Under the pieces are notes generated by a model that made no database searches, was not told the DNA's origin, and saw nothing but the letters and a program-made list of their open reading frames with translations. 64,000 nt of DNA from Furcasterigmium furcatum (taxonomy: Eukaryota > Ascomycota > Sordariomycetes > Glomerellales > Plectosphaerellaceae): positions 3,038,001-3,102,000 of the forward strand of contig BCIA01000003.1 of NCBI GenBank assembly GCA_001599815.1, written 5' to 3'. A program made the position numbers and the translations under genes. This document shows positions 22,099-33,652 of the stretch, one piece after another (position 1 is the first letter of the stretch; every line of letters starts with the position of its first letter).

Positions 22099-25000
22099 TC
22101 AGTCGCTCGTCCTGTACGCCCGCCGCATCCGCGTCATCTCCCCCTTGAGGTCCCTGTTCTCTGTCTCCAGGCCGCCCAGCCTCTGCCGCGCCGCGGCTCG
22201 GTCCTGCGTCCGCCCTTCCCGCTCCGACTTGAGCTTCATCTCGAGGTCGCGGAGCCGCAGCATCCACGCCTTCTCCTCCCCGCTATTCCGTTCCGCCAGC
22301 GCCGTCTCGAACGGATTGTGGCCCGACCCCGCGCTGGCCGAGCTGCCCAGCCGCGTCAACGCCCCGGGCCTCTCCTGTGGCGTGACATCCCCCCTCGATT
22401 TCTTCGACGACTTCCTCTCCCTGTCCCTCGGCCCCGTCGGGATCGACGGTGACGGGCTCCCGCTCCCGTCCGGCAGCAGCGTCCCATCCGAGGTGAACGC
22501 CGCCCGCGAGCGGACGTCCTGCGCCGTACGCAGTGTGGCGTTCTCCACCTTGAGCTGCCGATATGCCTCCTCCAGCCTCGTCATCTTCGAGTGGTCGTGC
22601 GAGTTGAGCGATCCCGTCGCGACGCCGTTGCGCACGATTGCCTCCAGCCGATCAAGCTTCTTGTACCGCTGGTCCAGGTTGGTCTGCAGCATCTCGTACT
22701 CGCGCCACAGCTCACGCTCCACGTCCTTGACCCGCGACTGGAACCCGCCCACCATCGTCTCGATCGTCCTGACTGCCGCGAGGAGGTTCTTGCTGAAGCC
22801 CGGCAGCATCGTGCCGACGGACTCGAGCGACGGCAGCGCCCTCCCGTTGATGAGGCTGTTGTCGTGCGCCCAGTCGGTGCCGCAAACGCTCGAAAGCCGC
22901 GTCCACAAGACGAGCAGGAGATTATTCCGCTCCGTCAGCTGTTCGCGCAGCGTCGTCTCAAGGTGCGTGATCTTCTTCTTGTCCTGGGCGCGGCCGGACT
23001 CGAGCTCGGCGATGCGCGAGTCCTGCGAAGTGACGGTTCGCGAAACGTGGACGTGCGTCTTTTGGAAAGTCTCGAACTGGTTCTTCGTGGTCCGGTGGCC
23101 TTGCTGCTCCTTGTAGAGCAGATCAGACAGACGGCGGACTTCGAGGCCGTGAGATTCGAGCAGAGAATCGCGCTGCTTGATGATGCGGTCCTTCTCGACG
23201 AGGGACGCCTTGGTGGTGTCGAGGTCACGGATCGTGTTCTCGAGCTCGCGCTGCAGCTTGGCGATGTTCTGGTGGTCTGGTTAACATGCTCCGACAGCAA
23301 CAGGGGTTTGTCGCAACTCACCTTGAGAAGACTTGACCTTGTTCCGTTGAGGTCGCCCAACGCCTCGCGCAGATTGCTCTCCAGCTCGTGCAGTCTCTCC
23401 TTCCACTCGGTCGCCTCAACCTCGCGAGACGTGAGACTCTTACGCAGCCTCCGCGACTCGTCCTTGGCAGACGACATTTCCTTGTTGAGCTCGTTGACGA
23501 ACTGCTGCACCTCCTCCTTCTCCTGGTTGGCCACGATCTCGCGCTGCCGCCGCTCCTCGTTGAGACGCTGATCGAGCTCCTTGATTCTCTCGCGCTCCTC
23601 CTGCAAGCTCTGCTCTGCCACCTGGATGGCAGCCTCGAGGTCGCCGATGCGAATTTTATCGCCTTCCTGCTCCTCCCGAAGGAAGGCGATCTCGCCCTGG
23701 CTCAGCTCCTGCTGTACGCCGAGGCGCTGCGCCTTGTCGTTGGATTCGCGCAGCTTCTTCTCGAGATCCTCTGACTCCTTGTTGGCGTCGGTGAGGACCT
23801 GCTCGAGCTGCTGGATTCGCTGCAGCTTGTTCTCTTGTTCATCCTCCAGCCTCACCAGCGCCTCGCTCATCTTCCTCATCTCTTCCTGCAGCGCCTCGAA
23901 GTTCTCGGATCTATCGTTCAGGTCGAGGTGCAGCTTCTGCATGTCTTCGTTCCGCTGGTCGGCTTCGCCTTCCAGAGCGTCGATCTCGTCTTGAGCTTCC
24001 TTGCGAAGTGCTTCGAATTCGGCTTCCATGTCGGCCTGCTCGCGAAGCGCTTCGTCTCGCTCAGCCTGTATTGTCACGAGATCGTTCATTGCGGCGTCCA
24101 GCTCTTCTTGTAGTGCACCTGCCAGCTCATCGGCGTCCCGTTTGCCCTGTACAGCAGTCTCGAAATCAATCATGCATCCATCGAGCTCTTGCTGGAGCTC
24201 CTGGTTATGCAGCTTGACTTCGTTGATCCTGTCTCGGGCCTGGGCCAGCTTGTTCTCGAGCTCCTCGCGTTCGGCGTCGTCCATCTCCGTAACTTGTGTT
24301 CTGGCGCCGCTCGCGCGGGACATTGAGCGATGATGGCCCCCGGCGCGGGATGCGGACCGCTCCAAGATGCTGTCCACCGTTGAAGGAGCAGGACCGCCGC
24401 GGCGCTGCGCAATCTTGAGCTCCTCAATCTCCTGATACAGTCGTTCCTTCTCACGGTTCCTCGAGGTAAGCATCGATGTCTGCGCTCCGACCTCGCGACG
24501 CAGCTCGGCGTTCTCGTGCCGCAACTGCTCGCTCTCCAAGCGCAGCTCCTCGACCAGCGTCACCCCGGTGCTGAGGCCACCATTTGTGTCCACCTCACCA
24601 GACATGCCGGAGACGGGTCTGCTTGGGGACATCTGCCTGTTCTTCTTGGTGATGTTGTAGATGTTAGTGGTGTGATGCAAGCCCGCACGACCAGTGCTCA
24701 TCTCCTGCTTTAGCCGGAAAACCTCATCCCGCAGTCGCCTATTCTCGTCGTCTGCTTGCTCTCGGCGCACCGTTTCCTGCTCGAGGAGATCTTTGAAGAC
24801 GTCTGCCTCCTCCTGTCGCCCGAAGCTTTCGCCGGTCCGTTCGCCCAGAGACTTGACGACGTCCGTCAACCTGCGCTTCTCGGCCTCTTTCGTCATGCTG
24901 TCGTTCTTGAGCTTCTCGATCTCGACAATGTACTCCTCAACGCGTTCTCGGAGATAGAGGAGCTCCTCCTCGCGCTCTTGCGCCTCTTGGTCGAAGAAGT

Positions 25001-26552
25001 GCGCGGTCTGGTCGTTGGACGAGGCCCCGCTGCGCGCCGTGCTTGGCCTCCCTTCATCCTCCTTGAGCTGCTTCTCCAGCTCCTTCACCCTGCGCCTGAG
25101 TGCCTTGTTGTCACGTTGCATGACGGCCAGGCTGGTCTTGAGCTCCACGTTTTCCGAGATCATCTCCTTAACTCCTTCTTCGGAAAGCTTATCGAGGCGA
25201 TCGCTGAGGAACATGACCTTGAGTTTCAGGTCGAAATTCTCCTTCGAAAGCCTCTCTATCGTGCTGCTCTGTTCCTTGAGGGTCAGGTTCTTACCCGAGC
25301 GCCCTGTCCCGACCAGAGTGGCATCCGAGGGCTTTCGGGGCGTGGCGAGTCCTGTCTTGGTCCTGTACTCTTTGGCGAGGGACTCGGGGACGTGGACGTT
25401 GCGCACATGGCGAGCGATGACGGTGTCCGTTGGGGCGGAGAGGCTGTCCTTAGGAGCTTTCGGCGTCTTAAGCAGATCGTCGTTGTCGTGTGCGCGGCGC
25501 TGCGGGCTGTCTTGCTCCGCCAAGGTCTCCAGCATGGCAGGGCCAGTTTCGGGCGTGTCGTCGATTCCAGAAGCCATGCTGCCAATGCTGACCGAGCGGG
25601 AGAGCATGTTGCTGAGGCTGCGCGGCATCGTGGGCCCCGCTCCGCTAGACGGGAAGTCCAGGCCAACCGTGGCTTCGCTTTCGAGATCATCCTGCGAGTC
25701 CGGGTTTGTGATGAAAGACGAGACTGATGACCGCTGGCTCGTGCCGCGGCTTCGCAAATACTTAGGCCGCTTGCCGAAGCGCAAGGCATGGCCCGGGGTG
25801 TTTCCAGCGTCAACAGGTGCTCTGTTTAGACTCTGGTCCGACTTTTGATGCCGCAGCATAGTTGACGATTGCGAAACGTCTGACTGAGATGTGGACAAGT
25901 CAGCCCCCAGCTTGTCCTCCTCTGCATTATCGGCAGCTTGCGACAAATTGTAGGATGACGTCCGTCGAGGGTCGAAAATGACACCGGACAAGGCACGGGA
26001 GACCGTCCTTTGAGAAGCCGCCGCGGTCGGGGAAGAGAAAGCTTCGAGGGAAGATGTAGTGTTACTAACATCGGCCGAGATCGAGTCCTGGGGCCGCAGC
26101 GGGGGCAGATCATCATCGTCTTCGGGGAAGAAGTCGTCGGCAGAGGCACGAGGTTCTGTCTGCTTTGTGGGGGATGCGGAGTCTGTCCTCCTTTGGCTGC
26201 CATCGAAGAGGTAGGTATCGTCGATGCCACTTCGTGTCAAGGTCGGCAGAGGAGAGACGTGGGAGACGAAGCTGGACTCGACGTCTTGCAGATGCGCGCG
26301 AACGGCATCTTCTGCATGGTCATCTCCATGCCTCGTCTCGTCGAACGTCATTCCTTCGACCATGCTAATGTCGGGGATGTGCGCTGTCGGAGCGGTCGTC
26401 GCATCTCGAGAAGGCCCCCTTTGACCTTGGGTTCCCCCCGCATCGCCAAAGGTTCTTTGTTCGGTGGTGTCATCGGTGACTCTGTGGGCAGTAGTAGGGC
26501 GCGATTCAGAGTCGGTCGTCGGCGCCTTTTGAGTCCCGTCGCCGTCCGTCAT
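22099..26552 (-). CDS. apsB: ApsB/Mto1-like gamma-tubulin complex anchor (1,466 aa)
   Basis: Coiled-coil scaffold of spindle-pole-body outer plaques and septal microtubule-organising centres; it recruits gamma-tubulin complexes. Exons are 26552-23322 and 23268-22099, with a 53-bp intron joining SSLLK-NIAKLQRELE. Residues 1-400 are disordered and S/T/D-rich. At about 415-490 lies a centrosomin CM1 motif (LKEQSSTIERLSKENFDLKL, then KVMFLSDRL..LSEEGVKEMI). Nearly continuous coiled coil runs from 490 to 1,150. The block after the intron (ENTIRDLDTTKASLVEKDR) matches the Mto1 Mto2-binding region. A further conserved block (WTRLSSVCGTDWAHDNSLI, LPGFSKNLLAAVRTIETMVG) leads into a final coiled coil at the C-terminus. 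Nuclear positioning in hyphae is the expected role. Confidence 0.9.
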
Positions 26553-27247
26553 GGCGAGGGCAGGAAGTTGTTGAAGTGATGGTTATAAGTCGAATGCATC
26601 CGGCCGTGGCCTCGGCCAGGCTGTATGATCGGAAGATAGATCTCGATGTCTCGAAGATACTTCGAGAATCCTTCGGGTAGTATTCTGATTCGTCTCGAGA
26701 AAGATCTAGGGCAAGAAGACATTAAGAAGGGCTCGTGGGCTGAGGAAGAAAAGAAGCCATCTTGGGTTTTGGGAGTCGAATGCTCGAGCGCGAGTGACGC
26801 GCTCGGTCCTCTTTTGCGGCTTCCCTCAGCGCAAATCGAGCCCCCTGTAAGGTTCAAGCCCAGCAGCCCTCGTGGCTTCCCACCACTCAAACGCGCTCCT
26901 TCCTCGTTGCTATGACACCAGACGTGGCCAGAGCTCCGATACCTACAGGGGGCGTTTATTGGCCACATGGATCACAAGTGGGGTTTTCTGCAGAGTTAAG
27001 GGGCCAGGGGAATTCGTTCGAGCCCCTCAATCACGTCACCGAACCTTCACCGAGGAGAGGAGTACGAATTAGAGCTTTGCGTCAAGAACACCATGGACTG
27101 TGAGATGATTTACACCATCCGGAAGACTACAATTGTTTTGGAGCTAAGAGTACAACACTACGCCAGCCATGGCAAGTCACGAGAGACTCGGAGGTCTGCT
27201 GACTCCCAACATGACTGGAGAGTCCGGGAGTAGTAGCAGCCATCCGC
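26553..27247. other. Intergenic, 0.7 kb
   Basis: Promoter side of the ApsB gene and 3' flank of the peroxiredoxin gene. No coding, RNA or repeat structure is supported. Confidence 0.6.
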
Positions 27248-27987
27248 TTAAGCCAGGACCTTATCAGCCATGGACACTGCAAGGACTCAATTAGCTTCGG
27301 CAACCCTCTATTCGCATGGCAATGGAACTTACCGTTGGCACCGGTGTTGTCGGGCTCAACATGAGCAGACTTGACCTTGCCGTCCTCAATCACGAGGGCG
27401 TAGCGCTTGCTGCGGTCGTTTCCGAAAATGGCCTTGGAATCAAATTCGAGGTCCAAGGCCCTGGTGAACTCGCCGGCGGGGTCACCGAGGAAGCGGATCT
27501 ACGACATCGTCAGCGTCTCCCAGTTGCTAATCTCGACCCATGGGGGAAGCACGTACGCCGCTGTCCTGGGCAGGGTCCAGCTGCTCGGCCCAAGCCTTCA
27601 TGCTGCTGACAGTTAGTCCAGTCCAGTTCCTCATATGGGAGCGCATCTCTGCGCCATGTTGCGGTTAAGCACTCACACAAACGGATCGTTGACCGAGACC
27701 ACGAACACGGGGCCAGCCTCCTTCAGCTTGGGGTGGTTGATGTAGCTGGGGATGTGCTTGGCAGAGCAGACGCCCGAGAAGGCAGCAGGCACGCCAATGA
27801 TGATTCCATTCTCGCGCTTGAACTCGTCGGCCAGGTTGACCTTGTTGGCAGGGGAGTTTTCGACGAGCTCGAGGCTGGGGACCTCGTCGCCGACCTTGAC
27901 GAGGGCGCGCGGGGTCGAGTGGAAGCTGCGGGCAGCAGCGAAGGGGCGCGCGGTGACGGCGCGGCGGGCGGCGATGCGGAAGGCCAT
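27248..27987 (-). CDS. Mitochondrial Prx5-type peroxiredoxin (183 aa)
   Basis: Thiol peroxidase reducing H2O2 and alkyl hydroperoxides. Four exons: 27987-27677, 27602-27557, 27498-27333 and 27276-27248, with introns of 74, 58 and 56 bp. They join to give NDPFVMKAWAEQLDPAQDSG, then IRFLGDPAGEFTRALDLEF and a terminal TGANVSMADKVLA. The start is the ATG giving MAFRIAARRAV. The first 28 residues are basic and hydroxylated (ARPFAAARSFHSTPRAL), a mitochondrial presequence. The peroxidatic cysteine is Cys74 in GVPAAFSGVCS, with the Pro and Ser of the P-x3-S/T-x2-C signature. The second catalytic zone is SKRYALVIEDGKV. No resolving cysteine is evident after Cys74, which suggests 1-Cys chemistry or resolution by glutathione or thioredoxin. 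The last exon codes for only nine residues. Confidence 0.95.
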
Positions 27988-28640
27988 TGTGAGGGTGCTC
28001 AAAAACTAGTTTGGGAGTGGAGCGGGAGAAGGTTGTTGTTGAAGGAGTTTCAGATGCGGTGTTGTGAGCTTCAGGAGCTTCCCTCAAGTGACGTCGCTGC
28101 CAGTGGAGTTCTCAATTGGATCCAGTTCGGATCTGCCAGGCGGCAGCACGTGGCCGACCTCCCCGCCACATGAAGGGAGGGGCAACTTCACTTCGTCCTC
28201 CAACTCATACACTGCGCCGTCTCGAATTGACTCCATCTTCTTTTTCTTGGGTCCAAGGATCTTTCCATAATTCAGAGACAATATGAAGTATGCCGGTGTC
28301 ATTGCTGACTTGTTGGCAGGGAATGATGACCTGTCAGCCTGAATGCCCAAAACCGCATCTCGCAGCGGCGAGCGTCAAAGAGACAACGAGGTGAATCGAT
28401 CGATCATGGTCACTTTGAGCCTTTGGCAGGGTGGGCCATTGATGTTCAGTTTCACTGTGTCTATAATCGGTCTAACTCATGGAGAGTCAACAGCCCTGGG
28501 GCAGTTAATACTGATTGCTAATTACTCAGGTAGATTCGCTATCATGTGGCAAATACCTCCACTATCTAAACCCTTCCCTTCCGTCTCACTGTAAGTGAGG
28601 CTTCTCCTCCTCCTTCTGCTTGCTTCCTATCTTCAACCCC
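27988..28640. other. Intergenic, 0.65 kb
   Basis: Peroxiredoxin promoter and 3' flank of the terpene synthase. Nothing else recognised. Confidence 0.6.
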
Positions 28641-30122
28641 TCACTGTCCTCGGGCTGTAGGAGTGATCTCCAATCGAACCTCAAGGCTCCCGTCAGCGGC
28701 CGGCTTGCCGAGCCCATACCTTTCAGCCTGCAAGCTGCTCCTCGTCAGCCTGTTTTTCGGGATTTCAAGAACGGAAGCAACTCACCTCCACGAAAGGTTG
28801 CCGGTGCAGTAGCACTTGAGCGTCTCAATGACAGCTCGAATCTGTTCCTTCTCTCCATCGTCATCAGCGCGTCGCATCAGTTCAGTCTCGGCGTGGTCAA
28901 ACTCCCTCACCAGGTAGGCAATTTCTCGCATGATGTGCTCGACGATGTCGTGCTTCATCTCCGGCGCCTCGTAGAGCAGGACGGGAATCGCGTTGAGGAA
29001 GCCCTTGTGAGTCTGTCGAATGTCAGCAGAGGATGGCCTGTCGTCGTGGAACCCAGGTGGGAGACGTACCATCTCCTTCTTGAGGGACAGGAGGTCGTTG
29101 GTGCAACTCATCGTTAGTTTGATATCCCGATCTCTGTGTTTTCATACCAAGAGGAAGACTTACAAGCCCACGATCCTGCTCACGGCGTCGATTAGAGTCC
29201 ACCAGGGGTAAGATCGAGTCACCCATCCGGGCAAGTTTGCTCCCGACGCGTATCTGGGCAGCAGTCAGCAAACATTCTGATCCCAGAATAGCAGAGAACT
29301 CACTCAGCCAGGGCCACCAGAGGCCCCATTCCCGAGGTGTACTGTCTTAGCAGGCAGTACACTTCATACGTCGGCATCTCGCCCTTCTGAGCAAAGTCAT
29401 GCTCCGTCTCTGTCGAAGAGACGTACTCAACCAGCGCGTTTCTCAGCCTGAGGAGTTGACCTACACCTTTTCAGTTCGCTGTCTCTCTCCCCCGGGCCAC
29501 GTCTGTACTCACCACCGCTGTACCTTTTCCGGATCTGCGACGCAACAGGACCAAACTCGGCAACAACCCTCAAAGCTGGGTGAAGGTTGTCTCCGTCCCC
29601 GTCATGGAAGCCCAGAGATCGCTCGATGAACTGGTGCAACGAGCGCCGGATCTCGCCACCACGCTGGAGGTCCAGAGCGTGGAGCTTCTCGAGGATCTCG
29701 TCGAGCATGCCCTGCCAGATGACGTAGAACAGGAGCACCGAGACCTCCCTGGCCCCAGCAGAGGGCCACATACTGTACGAGACGTCAGTAGGTGTCCAAT
29801 TCGTTCATAAAAAGAGCTATGAAGACAAACTCTGCAACCAGCAGGGCAGGGTTGGCTGCTTTGATCAGTCTGTGCTTGTCCCCATTCATCGTCCTGGTCT
29901 CAATGTCAGCAGGCCGTTCAAGGCTTGGCTCCCGACAATGTACCCAAGGAGGAAAGCGTCGAGTTGCTTCTTGAGGTCGTCGTATTTCCCGTTACGTCCC
30001 CGGGGCCAGCTAGCGAATAGTGGCCACAGGTCCGGGATCCGAAGAGTCTGGCCGTCGAGGCTCTGCAACACCCACAGTGTGGGGTTCTCGACAGTTGGGT
30101 TGGTGTTCGCATTGGAAGACAT
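28641..30122 (-). CDS. Class I terpene synthase with altered Asp-rich motif (368 aa)
   Basis: Cyclises a prenyl diphosphate (product unknown; length fits sesquiterpene synthases). Eight exons: 30122-29944, 29893-29831, 29772-29513, 29460-29304, 29253-29164, 29106-29070, 29012-28786 and 28734-28641. The seven introns are 50-58 bp and every join keeps the frame. Hallmarks: RIPDLWPLFASWPRG near the N-terminus, then LIKAANPALLVADMWPSAGA. The NSE triad is NDLLSLKKE (N253, S257, E261). The RY pair is R343-Y344 in NLSWSLQAERYG. The Asp-rich motif, normally W-DDxxD, here reads W-QGMLDE (101-106), so the first two acidic residues are missing. Weak points of the model are the GTACAT and GTTTGT donors and a GATGAG acceptor. 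A TATA box lies 89 bp upstream. No other pathway enzyme is adjacent. Confidence 0.85.
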
Positions 30123-33100
30123 AGTGGTTCAGTTGTTGTGCTGCACTATGAGTGTGTTTGTGTGGTAAAGGAAGAAGGAGAGTCTGTCAGTTTTCGGCCT
30201 CAGGAGGCACCTTTTATAGGGCCCCTCGGCGTGCGATGACAGCCTGAGCCGTCACGGGACTCGATGAGATGGGCAACTGGACTTTTTCATGGAGGCGGTG
30301 AATCACGGGAAAGGTTAGGTGATGTGCTGTGGGTGCGGTGACGAAGGAGGAGAAGCTTGACTTGGCCATCATTCTCCCAGTGATTACACCCGAAGCCAGA
30401 AGGTGGGAGCCCGGCTAGTACTTGACCCAGCAGGCGGCTGTACATCTCGTAGTCTCCAGTCTCTGATGAAGTTGTGACCTTTCTTTGGCTTGGGCACAGG
30501 CACGGGCGTCTGCCGAGGTGTCTGGCCCAGCTACTACGAGCCATTCATCGAGGATGTTGGTTTGTAGTGAATATCTCTGTGTCGTGACGTCGAAATTGAT
30601 GTCATAAACCACACGTTTTCGGGCTCTGCGGGAGTGTCTTCCAGTGCCATTTCCCTGGAAATCCAATCTGTCACAGGTTTGGGGACCTCTCACTCAGCTG
30701 CTTCTCGGGTGTCTCACGGGAGCAAGGCAGCCAGGCACGGCGACATTCCCACCTGATTCTCTCAAGGGTAGCTTATAGAATGAAGTGAATACTGGTATGG
30801 ACTGAAGAGAGTTTAGTTTTCATACCTTCTAGATTTTATAGTACAAGAACTTCTTCCAAATTGCCAATGGTCAACCAAAGTCAATCTTGCAACCATGTGA
30901 GCAGATTCCAAGTCAAGGGCATCACGTTCCCGGTTGGGTAGCGTTAATGTCGCGGTCGTGTCAATGGATTCGACTCCTGGTTCCAACTTCTGTAAATACA
31001 AGACCCAAGGACTGTCTGGCTTGCATCGTCCAACAGAGTACGCCTGTACTTGTGTTAGGAACTGGAACTGGCGTCAGTCAGTGCGTCAGGACTGACCTCC
31101 TCGTGGTACCACGGAGCATGCATGTCATTTTAGCGTTGGACAGTGCAAGCTAGGATGTTGCGCAGCAAACCATTCTGCTCGTCTCACGGACCAATTTAGG
31201 CAACCCGGGGAAGTGTCATGACTCGGAACATGCCGAAGTCTCGATGCCTAGAAAATGAACCCCAGAGCGAACATTGCCACGCGAGCCCCTGGAGATGGTT
31301 GATTGTGTTTACCTACGGTCTACCTACTTCCATACAGGGTGACAATGGCACCCGAGACATTCTGGAAATCGCGAGGCAAGTTTGGGATGCTGTAAAAAGT
31401 CCAGCACCAGCAGGTGGATCTGGCTTCACCCCCGTTGACGATGGGCAAATGTTGAAGGTCAGGTGGACACCAGATTGGGACAGCCTCACCCCTGCCTGGC
31501 ATGGCCTTCCCGTCTAGGCGGCGGGGCATCCATTTTGGGCATGCCTCGCTCGGTGCGCCAGGGATTCGTTCACATATCGGTGCCACCACGAGAGGAGGGA
31601 GTCAAGGAGTGAAGCAGAACGGCCGAGGAGCCTGGCCACCAGCGAGCCGCCCCAGTCAGTGACGTGTGTACACCCAGGACTGATAACGAGGATGAAACGC
31701 GTGCTGGGCGGCTGAATCGTTTCCTCACGGCAGCTCCCCTGGATCGGCCGTCGGCGTGGCCAGTGATGCGACGGGACGACCCTCCCTCAGGCCTCAGCGG
31801 AAACCCCTGTAATCACCGTGTTGCCGAGTCGTTTGGCCTGAGTGTGGGGATTTTGACAACGTCAGGCGTGCAGACTCACCACTCGCGTGCGACCAGGCTG
31901 CGGATTGCTGCTGGATACTGATTTCGATATGTGCCTCTGATAATGTTCGCACCATGAGTACTCCATGCGATGGCTGTTATCTTCTCGAGGTGCGTGCGGT
32001 CGATCGGCAGCGGCCGGTGATTGCATATCTAAAGCGCCGTCTTGGCCACAGCTCTGCTTGTCTTGAGATGGGCCGCCTGCATTGTGTCTCGGGTTTGCCT
32101 CAGCTGACTCCGATCAAGTCGCTCAGCCGGCAGAGTTCTCCTCCCGAGTTGCGGTCTGGCCCCGGTTGGGAGGGATCTCCCAGACAAAGGCATTCGTCCC
32201 GTCCAGCTCGCGAGGCCGAAGACGCAGGTATCCGAGTCGAGGGCGCTCTCATGAGAAGAGAATGAAAGACGATGGAGAAAGAGATGGAGCTCCAAGCCGG
32301 CGACAAGCGCGCCCGTTGGGTGTCCTGGCCCGAAGTGGGAAAGACCGGCCCCTCCTTTCAGGCACAAGAACCTGTCGGCCACTCAGAGCACGCGCCCAAG
32401 GGGTCCGTGCCCCGCCGATGACCCTTTCTTTCCAAACGGGCGCCCCGCAAGCAACGGTACCCTGTGCCAACGCTCTGGTGATCGTTTCCCACACACAGGG
32501 CATTTCCTCCGCCAGCGACGACAACCCGTACCTGCTTCAGCGCTGTCGGTAGGTGCTCGCTCCCCTGCCCGCGCCTGTGCGTGGCCACCACCCTGCCCCT
32601 GTTCCTGCACAGGGCTCCGGTGGCCTGGGTCAGGTCCAGCAGGAGAAGAGCAGGCACCCAAGGCACAGCAACTTCGTCCAGCGAGTCGCGTCTCTTCCTC
32701 CCATGGATTTTCCCCTTTCTCCTCCTCCACACCTCTTCACCTTCGTGCCCATCCATTCCCCTTTTCACCATCGACCACCACCGACCACCACACCCCAGAC
32801 CCCCCTCCTGGTCGTACATGACCACCATCAGGTGTCCGTGTGTTCCTTGTCCCTCCACTCCCTCCTCTTCCCGCCATCCATCCTCTCTCCCGAACTTATT
32901 GAAACATTCTCCCCCTCCTTGTCGACGACCCCCTTCAGCGCATCGTCCCTTTCCGTCTTCCAATCTGCTTCCGTTCCAGCGACCGCATCCTCCGGCCGAT
33001 ACCCCCTTATCTCGACCTTTGAGCCGACAGACCATACGCCCGCGACCGCCTCTCCTCGACGACGCTAGACACCGACCAACCTTGCCGACCCCGTTCCTTG

Positions 33101-33652
33101 CTTTTCTTCAGCACACCGGAAGCTGACGGGGGAGCGCCTCGACACGTCAACTCGTTCCATCCAGTTCTCACGATTCACCTATCAGCGAACACAGTTCCCC
33201 TCAGGACCGAGAGCCATATCTTCTCGAACCCAGCTGGCGTCTTTCTTCCCGCGCCCTCGACATCGGGCAGGCAAGGGCCGTTTCCAAACCACGCTTCCTA
33301 CAGTAGCACTTGACGTGGCGCTCTGAGGCTTCACCTGATCGTGTGGTCCAGAACTACCTGAGCACAAGGGGAACGCCCCGAAACCAGACGCCTCACGGCC
33401 ACGCCGTGTAACGGAGTCGCTCTGTGTCCCAAGCCACAATCCTGCCCAATCTATACATCAGGTCATCGTCTCGACCTCAACCAACCTCCAACCAACCGCC
33501 CGACGATCCCGACCTTCTCGAGCCACAGTCCTCAACCCAGCGCTCCCGCTGCAGCTCGGATCACGACAACGTGCTGTGACAGACGACCGAAGGCTCCCAT
33601 AGGCGAATAGTTCGCCCGTCCCTGCCGACGACTTCGCCGCACTTCAGCCATC
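30123..33652. other. 3.5-kb non-coding stretch between terpene synthase and RasGAP
   Basis: Divergent promoters of the two genes. From about 32650 to 33640 the plus strand is dominated by C and T runs, a long pyrimidine-rich leader of the RasGAP gene. Between 30300 and 32500 I find only short frames on either strand with no domain, signal peptide or splice support. No pathway gene of a terpene cluster is recognisable here. Confidence 0.55.
30211..30218 (-). promoter_or_regulatory. TATA box of the terpene synthase gene
   Basis: TATAAAAG on the minus strand, 89 bp before the ATG at 30122. Confidence 0.65.

Noticed and set aside
26847..26862. GGTTCAAGCCC resembling a tRNA B box
   Set aside because: No A box, pairing arms or T-run at suitable distances.
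29831..29893. Initial suspicion that the terpene synthase was a pseudogene with an unjoinable exon 2
   Set aside because: Recognising GTTTGT as the donor restores the frame exactly (LLVA-D-MWPSAGA), giving an intact 368-aa protein.
28641..33652. Terpene biosynthetic gene cluster
   Set aside because: No P450, oxidoreductase, transporter or regulator is recognisable next to the synthase.
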